DNA of 64,000 nt from Dactylonectria macrodidyma (Eukaryota > Ascomycota > Sordariomycetes > Hypocreales > Nectriaceae). A program made the position numbers and the translations under genes. The DNA is taken from positions 124,001-188,000 of the forward strand of contig JAGMUV010000023.1 of the NCBI GenBank assembly GCA_020744425.1, in the 5' to 3' direction. This document shows, piece after piece, positions 1 through 11,899 of this stretch. The stretch's first letter is position 1, and each line of letters begins with the position of its first letter. The notes under the pieces are model-generated. The model was not told the DNA's origin. It saw nothing but the letters and a program-made list of their open reading frames with translations, and did not search any database.

Positions 1-3000
1 AGTTAGCCTAATCAGTAGGAAGCTAGTATAAAAGCTAGGCCTTAAACCTACGCTAGATTGGCGAGCCCTAAAGCTAGCAGGCTTTGATAGGACTACTCAT
101 CCTATACTATGAGTATATTAGGTGATATTCTTCCTCCTTAACTACTAAGGGTTAGTAAGGAAAATGAGATATTTATTTGCAGAAGCCTTATAGAACTGAC
201 CTAAAGGAATAGGCGACTTACTACTAGTAAGAGAGACTATAGGCTAGGAAGGCATTATGATTAATATATATATGAATACGTAGTGTTATAAGGCAGTCTT
301 AATATAAGATCCTGACTCTTTTATAAAAGACCTTATTATAAATAGCGAAAAGGCATATGTTATATATATATATGGCGTATTAGCGCTGAACGAGCGGCCA
401 CTGCTCGCCCTCGGAGAAGAGGATGAAGAAGGGATTGGTATGCTGCTATCTGAACTTAAGTTAGAACGAGAGATCTTTAGTAAAGCTAAGGTAAAGAAGT
501 TACTGCTCCTAGAAGGAGCAGAACACTCTATTAAACTAATGGAAGGCAAAGAGCCTCCTTTAGGGATAATATACCCTATTAATAAGAAGTAAGTAGAGAT
601 TATTTGCAATTACTTTACTAAGAATATAGAGATCGGTTAAGTAAATAGCTTAATTAATAGAGTAGGAGCTCTAGTCCTATTTATTCCTAAAAAGGATGGA
701 GGCATTAAGATATGTATTGATTATTATAGGTTAAATGCAGTTATTATTAAGAACCGTTATCCTTTACTACTAATTAGCGAATTGCTTAACAGACTTATTA
801 GAGCGAAATGGATTTCTAAAATTGATATTTATAATGCCTATTACTGCATCCGAATTAAGAAGGAAGACTAGTAGAAGACAGCATTCCGCATAAGATATAG
901 TTACTTTGAATATACAGTTATGCCCTTTGGGCTAATTAATGCACCCGCCACCTTCTAGGCGTATATTAACTGAGCGCTTGCTGGATTGCTTAATACCTAT
1001 TATATAGCATACCTAGATAACATTATAGTATACTTACAGACGCGAGAATAATATACTAAGGATCTAAAAGAGGTCTTCTAGAAGTTAAAAACCTTCTAGC
1101 TCTATACGAAGCTACTAAAGTATGCCTTCTATCAGAAGGAGGTCGAATTCCTTAGGTATATAATTACCTAGGAAGGACTAAAGATAGAGCCGAGCAAAGT
1201 GCGAGCAATCGCTAAGTAGCAGGCGCCAGAGAGTGTTAAAGACGTGCAGGTCTTTCTAGGATTCTATAACTTCTATAGGAAGTTCATTCTAGAATACTCC
1301 CACTAAACGGCGCTACTGATAGAGCTATTGAAGACTATAGAGAATAAGAAACCCTTCGTATGGGGAGAAGATTAAGATATAGCATTCTAAATGCTAAGAT
1401 CTGCTTTCTGTTTGGCGAGCATTCTCTAATACTAGGACCTAGTAAGAAGAACTAGAGTAGAGATAGATGCCTCTCTAAAGGCAGTCTCGGGCATTTTGAC
1501 CTAATTATATAGAGAATAATGGAGATTAGTTGTATATTGGTTTTAGAAACTGATAGATACTGAGCAATGCTGGGGCATTAGCTAGTAAGAACTTCTGGCT
1601 ATTATTAAGAGCCTTGAGAACTGGAGTCACTACTTACTAGGACTCTCTGAGAAATTCCTCCTTTTGACAGATTATGCAGCTCTTAAAGGAGTGATTAAAG
1701 CACTAGCTAAAGACCTAAGAGGCAGACTAGCTAGGTAAGTATATAGATTGGCACTCTTTGACTTCGATATTGAATATAGACTAGGAAAGTATAATCCAGC
1801 CAATAGACTGTCCTATAGACCTGACTATATAGAGGGGGAGATAGTATATGATGATATGCTCCTAACCTTAGCTAATAAGCTGAACTTTATTAAAGAACTT
1901 CTGCCGGATGTTCGCTAAATGATTAGTAATCTCAAAGGGCAAATAAAGGTCATAAAAGCATACATTTAAGTAGTATAGGCAAGCCTAAGAGGCCCCATAA
2001 GTCGAGTTAAGTAGTAGGTACCCTTATCTTATGATTAGAATTAGTATAATAAAACTGAGGAAGATCAGACGCGTATAGTATTAATCTCTGTAGTTATAAG
2101 AGCTAGAATAGTAAGCTGAAAGACTAATGAATATATAGAGACTGCTTAGTAAGAGCTGGCTGCTTATAGAAGCTAGGAGGACTTATCTGAAGCTAGGGTT
2201 ATTAATCCAGAGTAATACATCCTACGTCCGATTATAAAGGAGCTTATAATAGGCAAAACAGCATTTTTATTATAACTGTTAATAAAGTTAGAAGAATTGG
2301 TCTAAGAACTGTAGGCTAATGATCATTTTTACTAATAATAATTGGCGAGGGTTTAGTAAATAGTTAGAAAGACAGGAACTTATTATTATAATGAAAATAG
2401 TACCTTATTTTATAAGGGCAGACTCGTCATTCCTGCAGAAGAGACCTTAAGGATAGAAATCCTTTGATGCTATTATAATGACCTAAGAGCTAGGCATATA
2501 AGAAAAGCCAAGACGCTAGAATTGATTAGTAGAAAATTCTATTAGAACCGAATTAGTAAGAATATTGCAGACTATATTACTAGATGTAAGAAATGCCGTA
2601 GTGTCTTTATACTTAGACATAGGCTATATAGGAAGCTATAGCTATTACTAATACTAGTAAATCCCTTCTAAGAAATTTCTATAGATTTTATTATAGGGTT
2701 GCTAAATAGCGCTCGAGCGGACAGTGAGCAATATAATACTATCTTAGTTATAGTATACTGTATGACTAAGTATATAATCTTCATTCTATGTAAGAAGATG
2801 ATGACTACTATATAACTTGCATAAGTATTATATAAATAAGTTAAATGTAAATTTAGTACGCTAGAAGGCATTATTAGTAATAGAGATAAGCTATTTATAA
2901 GTTAATTCTAGACTGACTTAATAAGAGAACGGGCGATCTGTCGCTAACTGTTTACTGCGTACTATTTATAGATAGATAGGCAGACTAAAAGAATAAACTA

Positions 3001-3780
3001 ACTGCTTAAAAAATACCTTTATATCTTTATAGGAAATGTACTAAAGAGATAGGCAGTATAGCTAGTAGAAGCCGAGTTCGTATATAATAATAGTCAGTAT
3101 AGTATAATAGGAGTCTCTTTAATATAAGCACTATATGGCTACTATTTGAGAATAGTGAGCTATACTTTAGAATACCTGAAGATATAAGTACAAAGTATTA
3201 CCAAACGTATAGAGAACATTCAGCAAGTGCGCGCCAAAGCTTAAGAGAGTTGGGCTTAAGCAATAGAAGCATAAGTAAAAGCTTATAATAAGAGACACAT
3301 TAAGTAAGAATACTATGAAGGATAAATCGTGGGATTATCTATATATAACTTCTGATTCAAAAATAAGAAACTAGTACCTAAGTATATTAAAGTTATTATT
3401 ATAAAGCAGGTTAGAAAGTAAGTATATTAAGTATACTTACTATAATAATACTATTGAATGTACGATATATTCTTTATAGCGCTCTTAGAACTGTGGCCAG
3501 AAGCTTGCTAAAGGCATGGCGACTACTTAGCAGACCTCCTAGACCTAGAAGAAGAGGAAAATAAGTGAGAAGTGGAAGAGATTATCTTAGATAAGAAGAC
3601 TAAAGAAGACACATTCTACTTAATCAAATGGGCAGGTTAGCCAGTAGAATATAATACTTAGGAACCGTCTTAGTACTTGGAAAATGCATAGAAAGCTGTT
3701 CGTTAATACTATAAATAGAAGAAACGTAGTTATAAGAAATAGGACGATAGATAATTAAAGACGCATTAGAAGCGCACTAA
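1..3780 (+). pseudogene. Degenerate pol of copy A (RT, RNase H, integrase, chromodomain)
   Basis: Conceptual translation with stops read through shows RT from about 640 to 1060, with a VPKKDGG-like stretch (FIPKKDGGIKICIDYYRLN) near 690 and the active-site box as YLDN rather than YLDD near 1010-1023, a G-to-A change. RNase H follows at about 1400-1850 (EIDASLKAVSGIL, then TDYAALKGV, where TDH is usual). Integrase covers about 2460-3180: a degenerate HHCC zinc region near 2470-2610, then SIDFI, SNRDKLF and TAYYLQIDRQTKRINQ, matching the DFI, SDRD and TAYHPQTDGQTERVN blocks of the family. A chromodomain (EVEEIILDKKTKEDTFYLIKWAG) lies at about 3566-3720. Gln and Trp codons have become TAG, TAA or TGA throughout. 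No functional enzyme can be made. Confidence 0.92.
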
Positions 3781-3910
3781 CAGCTCGTTAAGCGATTAAC
3801 ATTATTTAAAATAAACTAAGTACTTAATAAGGCCAACTAATGCCTAAGCCAGGGCAACTACAGACCAGAACTACAAACCAGAACTAGAGCCACAAAACTA
3901 AAGATAACAC

Positions 3911-5065
3911 TCAGTTATGAGACTTCTTCGCCCAATGGCTGTGGCGGGGACGAGGAGTGTTGTTTGCGTTCGCTGAGGGCATGGCGGGCGAAGGGAGAGC
4001 AGCTGTAGTAGCAGCCTCAGCCTGGGCCACGACTGCCTCTGCCTCAGCGCGAAGAGATGCTTCGCCTTCGTCGTCACGAACGAGGGGAGACTCAACGACG
4101 GGAGACGGCGAGCGGGCGCGGCGTGGTCGACGAGGAGTTGGCGGCTTGATGGCAGAGAGAGCGCTAGCAGTACTACGACGAACGGGAGGAGCGCTAGAAA
4201 ATAAGACGGGTGCTTCGGGGGCAGGATTCCTACGATACTTCTCGATGGCCATCTTAACGTCGTTATTAAAATCTTTGGGGTACTTAGCCAGAGATCCCTT
4301 AATAAGCACAGAGTGCATAAGCATCTCTTCAGTAATCATAAGGCGAGTGAGCATAGAACGAAGGGCGATGGCCTGGGTAGGCTCATAGCAGTAGAGAGGA
4401 GTAGTGGACTTAGAACGCTCAGATAGCTCCTCCTTAGAGACGTTGGACAACAGACCTAACTGGACATACGTTAGTTTGGATGTATAGAAGCAGAGAAGAA
4501 ACGTATAGTAAAATCGGTTTGTAACTTTATGAGTTGCGCAGAGCATAAAGCCTCCTAATACGCTAAGGAGGGATAACCGCTGTCTATAGAGCGAGCATTC
4601 GTTAGGTTCTTAGCGAAAGTAAAGACATAGTACTAAGCAGTAATAGCAGCCTTTACAGATCGATAGATCCTCTAGCATTTAAGATTATCAGAGGCGTTTA
4701 TATTATCCTCGCTTTAATCGCGCTAACCCTAGTAATGAAGGAAGTTCTAATACTATCGAGTAGTAGGAATAAGTTCAGCAGGAATCTAGCAATACGTTAG
4801 ACATATAGCGAATACTTAACGAGAACTTAGAGAGACTTACTATACTGTACTTCTACTTTGCCGCTTTATAGATAGTATACTAAGAAGATAAAGAGCTATG
4901 CGTATAAGTATAGTTAAAAGAATGGTGTTTCTGCTCTACGTAATAGGAGTAAGGAACTTCATCCTTCAGCATTCTTAAAAACTGGTCATCCGGAAATATA
5001 TACTTAGCGTCGGTCTAAGATTCGTACTATAATAAGACCTTCGTAGCGGCCGCGAGGAACGACAT
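3911..5065 (-). pseudogene. Antisense accessory gene inside copy A, family not recognised
   Basis: On the strand opposite pol, one reading frame runs 385 codons from ATG (MSFLAAATK) at 5065 to TGA at 3911, with no frameshift. The first 173 codons contain about ten stops, mostly TAG or TAA where CAG or CAA would be expected, plus TGA. The last 212 codons (4546-3911) are fully open and of normal base composition. Features are a Cys-rich stretch (CKGCYYCLVLC) near residues 145-155, a helical central region (LTRLMITEEMLMHSVLIKG, then KYPKDFNNDVKMAIEKYRR) and a Pro/Arg/Ser/Ala-rich tail. The upstream pyrimidine-rich leader suggests its own promoter. The gene converges tail to tail with pol. A heavily mutated relative is at 7310-7960. 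I do not recognise the family. It could be a captured host gene or an element-encoded accessory gene. Confidence 0.72.
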
Positions 5066-5069
5066 CGTG

Positions 5070-5205
5070 GCGGACATACGGCGAACGGACGTAGAATGAT
5101 CGGCGAGCAGGGAGAGCAGGGAGAAGAGAGAAGACGATGGGAGAGCACACACAAAGCGAGAAGAAAGGAACACAGCGAGAAGACGAGCGTATGAAATTAT
5201 GTAAA
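5070..5205 (-). promoter_or_regulatory. Candidate promoter/leader of the antisense accessory gene
   Basis: Read on the minus strand, this stretch is rich in CT runs and ends with CCACG before the ATG at 5065, as in the pyrimidine-rich leaders of genes elsewhere in the window (upstream of FKS1, PSE1 and the GH17 gene). It keeps CA, CAG and GC-rich sequence while the DNA on both sides is strongly RIP-mutated. That it drives transcription is inferred. Confidence 0.4.
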
Positions 5206-5452
5206 GCTAAAAAAAGGAAAATAATAATTACGGGCAGCACGAAGAATAGAAATACTATAAATTTAGGCGAAGTGGGGCCGCATAGCCAGCGAACACTGAC
5301 TGAACGCTTAGACTAATAATAAACACCGGACTTATAATTCCCGTTATTTACGCTCTATAGCATATAGCGAATACGCACTAAACGTACGGATAAATAATGA
5401 CCTTATTACTTAGACGATAGAGGCATGGGAATCACGCTTTAGGACGAGGCTT

Positions 5453-5467
5453 GAGAGAGAGGGAGAT
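5453..5467 (+). promoter_or_regulatory. Polypurine tract of copy A
   Basis: A pure run of G and A (GAGAGAGAGGGAGA) lies just upstream of the 3' LTR that starts at 5471. This is where a plus-strand primer tract of an LTR retrotransposon is expected, and it confirms that copy A runs left to right. Confidence 0.75.
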
Positions 5468-5470
5468 AAT

Positions 5471-5645
5471 TGTAAGAGTTAGGGCTGATGGAGCTATGGT
5501 CTTATTAGATAAGAGGCTACGTAACATAGGCTAGACTAGCTCTTTAGCGAGGGCTAGCTGAGTACTCGCTAAGTGAACGCTTATACACCACCCTATACCT
5601 ACCTTTAGATCTCTTGTGTGACACCTTGACAGACCAACCCTTACA
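5471..5645 (+). repeat. 3' LTR of copy A (175 bp)
   Basis: The sequence starts TGTAAGAGTTAGGG and ends CCCTTACA, so it has TG...CA ends and a short inverted terminal match (TGTAAG/CTTACA). It aligns end to end, without gaps and mainly with transitions, to the reverse complement of 13411-13585. The LTR is short for a gypsy element. The sister LTR of copy A must lie left of the window. Confidence 0.88.
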
Positions 5646-7300
5646 ATGCTTAACTAGAAGAAGTCTCTTAAAAGAGCAGTTTATAAGTTCTTTATTCTTA
5701 TTATATTATAGAAAATATTTAGTATTACTTTTAAGTCTAGAAAGATAAAATCTTATAGTAGATAGTATTTACTAGCTATTAGAGTAGTATTTATATTATA
5801 AGACCTTACTAGTCTAAGTTATACAGACCCTTTTAGTTTAATCTTTCTAATCTAATTAGCTAGGTTATCTTTATTCTTTTTAATCTACTACTTAATATAG
5901 TTAGTAATATACTTAATAAATAGAAATCCTTATAGCATCCTCTTTAGAAAGGCGTAGTAATATTATATAAGTAGATAGAAGAGGTAGTACACTAAGCACT
6001 TAGATTCCTTATTATCTCTAATGCTTTAGTAAAAATGCTTCTTACTTCTGCCCTTTCGCTAAGCATTCTCTAAGTAACCCTTATTTTATTCTTTTTAGCT
6101 ACTTCTACTATAGAAGGCGCTTAGTGTAATTCTTGCCTTCTTTAGAAGCTCTGGCTAGTTATTAATCGCTCTATGAATATCTACTATAACCAGCCTAATA
6201 GTAAGGGTACTGGCTCTAACCTAGAGGGTCTGGGTTATACTATAAGCATTAATCTATAACTCTATTAGTATAGATCGTAAGGCGCTGGTTAAGTTATTAA
6301 GCTACTAATTAGGCTCTATTGCTTCTTAGAGCTTAATATTCTAGGCTTTATTAATAGCATTCTTCTAATATATAAGCTAATTACTAGTTATTCAATAGGT
6401 TATAATCTTATTTAAGCGCAGTTTAGTTAGTATCTTATAGTATATTTAGTAAGCCTTTTACTTACATTTATCTTTAATAAGGAAGAACTTATTATAGAGT
6501 GACTAGATCTACTTAGTAAGGAACTTCTTATTTAAGCAATAGTACTAAGAGTAGGTTTTATTAATTATATTTATAATCTAGTCTTTAATAGTCTTTATCT
6601 TCTTAACTATTTATAAGTATAGCTTATTATAGTACTTATAGTTAGTTTATAATACATTATATATTTAAAGACCTTTCTCTATTAGTTTATTAATATCTTA
6701 GGCTTAGATAGTTATATTATCCCTTTTCTAGAAGGTTAGGTTATTATTATTTATTTAAGCTATAATTATATTAATACTTTAAGTAAAGGTCAATAGAGTA
6801 TTAGTAAGCATTTTATAACTACTTAATATATATTTCTTACGGAACTTCTTAATATCTAGAGGAGTTAGTACTATAAGTGTAAGCTCTGGCTTATTAATCT
6901 TTATAGGGTTAAGGAAGTCCTAAAGGTCCTCTCTCTTAGCCTTTATCTTAAGTGTTTTAAACTAAGTGATTTAATCGTCTTCTATAATAAGCTTAGTAAT
7001 CGAATTAGTTATTATTATTCTTAGTAAGTATTCTATAAGTACTTATATACGATCTATACTTAGTTAAGTATTTAATAGAGTAATAATATAGTGTATAAGA
7101 CTCTTAATTATTAGAAAGCTTATATAGTACTTAAATAACTTAATTATGTATATATTATATATATATATTTAGGAGGTCTTTTAGCTATAACTATGTATAT
7201 ATTCTAATTATTACTAAAAGTGGGAGCTTAAAGTATTTATACTAATAAGCAGTCTTAACCCTAGAGGTCATTATATAACCGCCCGATTAAGTGCTTTATA
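5646..7300 (-). mobile_element. Unidentified RIP-degraded repeat with a minus-strand coding relic
   Basis: This AT-rich spacer between the inverted retrotransposon copies does not belong to either one. On the minus strand, from about 7100 to 5900, one frame can be followed with stops read through as Gln. Readable pieces include FKTLKIKAKRED, INKPELTLIVLTPLDIKKF, INKLIEKGLQIYNVL, DIHRAINN, ARITLSAFYSRSS and RKGRSKKHFYQSIRDNKE. The inferred protein is long, basic and helical. I could not assign it to a transposase, gag or other family. Base changes again look like RIP, so it was probably a repeated sequence. Its ends are not defined. Confidence 0.5.
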
Positions 7301-7309
7301 TATAATCTA

Positions 7310-7960
7310 ATCTAACATTTATACTTTATATAACTTATAAAGTTATAAACTGGTTTTACTATACATTTCTTCTTTACTTTTATATATTTAAACTAATATA
7401 TATTTAGTTAGGTCTATTATCTAATATCTTTAAAGAGGAGCTATCTAAGCGTTTTAAGTTTACTATTCTTTTATACTATTATAAGCTTACTTAGGCTATT
7501 GCCCTTCATTTTACGCTTACTTACCTTATAGTTACTAAAGAGATACTTATATACTTTATACTTATTAAAGGATCTCTAGCTAAGTACTTTAAAGATTTTA
7601 ATAATAATATTAAGATAGTTATTAAGAAGTATTATAAGAATCCTACTCTTAAAGCACCTATTTTATTTTCTAGCATTTCTTTTATTTATTATAATACTAT
7701 TAGCACTCTTTCTACTATTAAGTTACTAACTCCTTATTAACTATACTACGCTCGCTTACTATCTTCTATTATTAAGTCTTCCCTTATTTATAATAATAAA
7801 GGCGAAGTATCTCTTTATACTAAGGTAGAGGCAGTTATAGTCTAGACTAAGGCTGCTATTATAACTGCTCTCTTTTTGCTTACTATACTCTTAGTAAATA
7901 TAAATAATACTCTTTATTCTTATTATAGCTATTAAGTAAAGAAGTCTTATAACTAAGTAT
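7310..7960 (+). pseudogene. RIP-destroyed relic of the accessory gene in copy B
   Basis: This sequence aligns with the un-mutated part of the antisense gene in copy A, from just after its internal Met near codon 174 to near the C-terminus. Almost every difference is a C-to-T or G-to-A change, turning CAG, CGA and CCC-type codons into TAG, TAA and TTT-type codons. It is full of stops. The pair shows directly what RIP did to this gene. Confidence 0.8.
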
Positions 7961-8029
7961 TATCTTTAGTTCTAGTTTATAGTTCTAGTCTATAGTTCTA
8001 ATCTATAATTACTTTAGCTTAAGTATTAA

Positions 8030-11000
8030 TTAGCCCTATTAAATACTTAGTTTATTTTAAATAATACTAACTGCTTAATAAGCTATTAGTATGCTTTTAA
8101 TATATCTTTAATTATTTATTATCCTATTTCTTATAACTATATTTCTTCTATTTATAGTATTAATAAATAGCTTTCTATATATTTTTTAAATATTAAAATA
8201 ATTCCTAAGTATTATATTCTATTAGCTAACCTACCTATTTAATTAAGTAGAATGTATCTTCTTTAGTTTTTTTATTTAAAATAATCTCTTTTACTTCCTA
8301 CTTATTTTTCTCTTCTTTTAAGTCTAAGAGGTTTACTAAGTAGTTACTATACCTTTAGTAAGCTTCTAGCTATAGTTCTAAGAGTACTATAAAGAATATA
8401 TTATATATTTAGCAGTATTATTATAATAAGTATATTTAATATACTTACTTTCTAATTCGCTTTATAATAATGACTTTAATATACTTAAGTACTAATTTCT
8501 TATTCTTAAATTAAAAATTATATATAAATAATCCTATAATTTATCTTTTATAGTATTCTTATTTAATATATTTCTTATTATAAGCTTTTACTTATACTTC
8601 TATTACTTAAGTCTAACTCTCTTAAGCTTTAGTATATATTTATTAAATATTCTTTATATATTTAGTAATACCTTGTACTTATGTTTTTAAGTATTCTAAA
8701 GTATAGCTTACTATTTTTAAGTAATAGCTATATAGTGCTTATATTAAAGAGACTTTTATTATACTATACTAGCTATTATTATATATAAACTCAGCTTTTA
8801 CTAATTATATTACCTATCTCTTTAGTGCATTTCTTATAAAAATATAAAGGTATTTCTTAAGTAATTAGTTTATTCTTTTAGTTTACTTATCTATCTATAG
8901 ATAGTATATAGTAAATAGTTAGTAATAGGTTGCTTATTCTCTTATTAAGTTAGCTTAGAATTAACTTATAAATAGCTTATCTTTATTATTAATAATACTT
9001 TTTAATATATTAAATTTATATTTAATTTATTTATATAATACTTATATAAGTTATATAGTAATTATTATCTTCTTATATAAAATGAAGATTATATACTTAA
9101 TTATATAGTATATTATAATTAAGATAGCATTATATTACTTACTATCTACTTAAGCATTATTTAGTAATTTTATAATAAAATCTATAGAAATTTCTTAGAA
9201 GGGATTTACTAGTATTAGTAATAACTATAGCTTCTTATATAGCTTATATCTAAGTATAAAGATATTATAGTATTTCTTATATTTAGTAATATAGTTTATA
9301 ATATCCTTATTAATTCAGTTCTAATAGAATTTTTTACTAATTAATTCTAGTATCTTAGCTTTTTTTATATACTTAGCTCTTAGATTATTATAATAGTATT
9401 AAAGGATTTCTATCTTTAATATCTCTTCTATAAGAATAATAAGTCTGCCTTTATAGAATAAGGTGCTGTTTTTATTATAATAATAGGTTCTTATCTTCCT
9501 AGCTATTCACTAAACCCTCACTAATTATTATTAATAGAAATGGTTATTAGCTTACAATCTTTAAACCAATTCTTCTAACTTTATTAATAGTTATAATAAA
9601 AATGCCATTTTACTTATTATAAGCTCTTTTATAATCAGACGTAGGATATATTGCTCTAGATCAATAACCCTAGCTTTAGATAAGTCCTCCTAGCTTCTAT
9701 AAGTAGCTAGCTCTTACTAAGCAGTCTCTATATATTTATTAGTCTTTTAGCTTACTATTCTAGCTCTTATAACTATAGAGATTAATACTATAAGTGTCTG
9801 ATCTTCCTTAGTTTTATTATACTGATTCTAATTATAAGATAAGAGTACTTACTACTTAACTCGACTTATAGAGCCTCTTAGGCTCGCCTGTATTACTTAA
9901 ATATATACTTTTATAACCTTTATTTGCCCTTTAAGGTTATTAATCATTTAATAAATATCTAATAAAAGCTCTTTAATAAAGTTCAGCTTATTAGCTAAGG
10001 TTAGGAGTATATTATTATATACTATCTCCCCTTTTATATAGTTAGGTCTATAGAACAGTCTATTAACTAGATTATACTTTCTTAGTCTATATTTAATATT
10101 AAAGTTAAAGAGTACTAATCTATATACTTACTTAGCTAGCCTGCCTTTTAAGTCTTTAACTAATGCTTTAATCACTCTTTTAAGAGCTATATAATCTATT
10201 AAAAAGAGGAATTTTTTAAAAAGTCTTAATAAGTAATAACTCTAGTTCTTAAAGCTCTTAATAATAATTAGAAGTTCTTACTAGCTAATGCTCTAATATT
10301 ACTCAGTATCTATTAGTTTCTAAGATTAATATATAACTAGTCTTTATTATTCTTTATATAATTAGGTTAAAATACTAGAAACTGCCTTTAGAAAGGCATC
10401 TATCTCTACTCTAATTCTTCTTACTAAGTCTTAGTATTAAAGAATACTTATTAAATAGAAAGCAGATCTTAGTATTTAGAATACTATATCTTAATCTTCT
10501 CTTTATATAAAGGGTTTCTTATTCTTTACTATCTTTAATAGCTCTATTAATAGTACTATTTAATAAGAGTATTCTAAAATGAACTTCCTATAGAAGTTAT
10601 AAAATCCTAAAAAGACCTATATATCTTTAATACTCTCTAGTGCCTATTACTTAGTAATTACTTATACTTTACTTAGCTCTATCTTTAGTCCTTCTTAAGT
10701 AATTATATACTTAAGGAATTCGACCTCCTTCTAATAAAAAGCGTACTTTAATAGCTTTATATAGAGCTAGAAGGTTTTTAACCTTTAAAAGACCTTTTTT
10801 AGATCCTTAGTATATTATTCTTATATTTATAAGTATATTATAATATTATCTAAGTATATTATATAATAAGTATTAAGTAATTTAATAAGTACTTAGTTAA
10901 TATATACTTAGAAAGTAATAAGTATATTAATTAGTCTAAAGAGTATAACTATATATTTAAAGTAATTATATCTTATATAGAATACTATCTTTTATTAATC

Positions 11001-11750
11001 TTCCTTCTTAATTTAAATATAATAATAAGCATTATAAATATTAATTTTAAAGATTTATTTTACTTTAATAAGTCTATTAAGTAATTTACTAATTAGTAAT
11101 AAAGGATAATAGTTTTTAATAGTAATTATATTTAATTTATAATAATTAATGCATATTCTAATACTTCTATCCTTTTTAAGAATAAATAGGACTAAAGCTC
11201 TTATTTTATTAATTAAGCTATTTACTTAACTAATCTCTATATTCTTAGTAAGGTAATTATAAATAATCTTTACTTACTTCTTATTAGTAAAGTATATTAT
11301 TCTTAAAAAAGGCTCTTTACCTTCTATTAGTTTAATAGAGTATTCTGCTCTTTCTAAGAGTAGTAACTTCTTTACTTTAGCTTTACTAAAGATCTTTTAT
11401 TCTAACTTAAGTTTAAGTAGTAGTATGCTAATCCTTTCTTCATCCTCTTCTTTAAGGGTAAGTAGTGGCTATTTATTTAGTACTAATATACTATATATAT
11501 ATATAATATATACCTTTTTACTATTTATAATAAGGTCTTTTATAAAAAAGTTAGGATCTTATATTAAAACTACTTTATAATACTATATATTTATATATAT
11601 ATTAATTATAATGCTTTCTTAGCTTATAGTCTTTCTTACTAATAGTAAGTTATTTATTCCTTTAAGTCAGTTTTATAAGGCTTTTATAAATAAATATCTC
11701 ATTTTCCTAACTAACCCTTAGTAATTAAAGAAGAAGAATATTATTTAATA
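8030..11750 (-). pseudogene. Degenerate pol of copy B
   Basis: The minus strand mirrors the pol of copy A domain by domain: chromodomain at about 8150-8310, integrase about 8690-9410, RNase H about 10020-10470, RT about 10810-11230. Catalytic residues are lost and stops occur every few codons. Only alignment with copy A makes the domains recognisable. Confidence 0.85.
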
Positions 11751-11899
11751 TACTTATAATATAGGATAAGTAATCTTATTAAAGCTTACTAGCTTTAAGG
11801 CTTATTAATTTAGTATAGGTTTAAAGCCTAGCTTCTATACTAGCTTCTTACTAATTAGGCTAACTTCTATAACTATATTTATATTTACTTTAACCTTAT

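Larger units (their letters stand above)
1..5645 (+). mobile_element. Ty3/gypsy chromovirus, copy A (left end outside window, RIP-mutated)
   Basis: A degenerate LTR retrotransposon reads left to right: the linker before reverse transcriptase, RT, RNase H, integrase and chromodomain, then an antisense accessory gene, a polypurine tract and a 175-bp 3' LTR. The order RT-RNase H-integrase-chromodomain defines a Ty3/gypsy chromovirus. The gag end and 5' LTR lie left of the window. The pol part is broken by many TAG and TAA codons where Gln or Trp is expected, with few frameshifts, which is the signature of RIP (C to T, mainly at CpA). The element is dead. It forms an inverted repeat with copy B at about 7300-13585. 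Confidence 0.93.
1..11872. repeat. Large inverted repeat formed by retrotransposon copies A and B
   Basis: Arms are about 1-4560 and 7300-11872, separated by a spacer of about 2.7 kb. Examples: the first bases of the window reappear reversed at about 11810-11872, the accessory-gene codons for SERSKSTTPLYCYEP (minus, near 4400) match plus-strand sequence near 7450-7500, and the RT YLDN site near 1016 matches reversed sequence near 10856. The left arm probably continues beyond the window. Confidence 0.88.
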
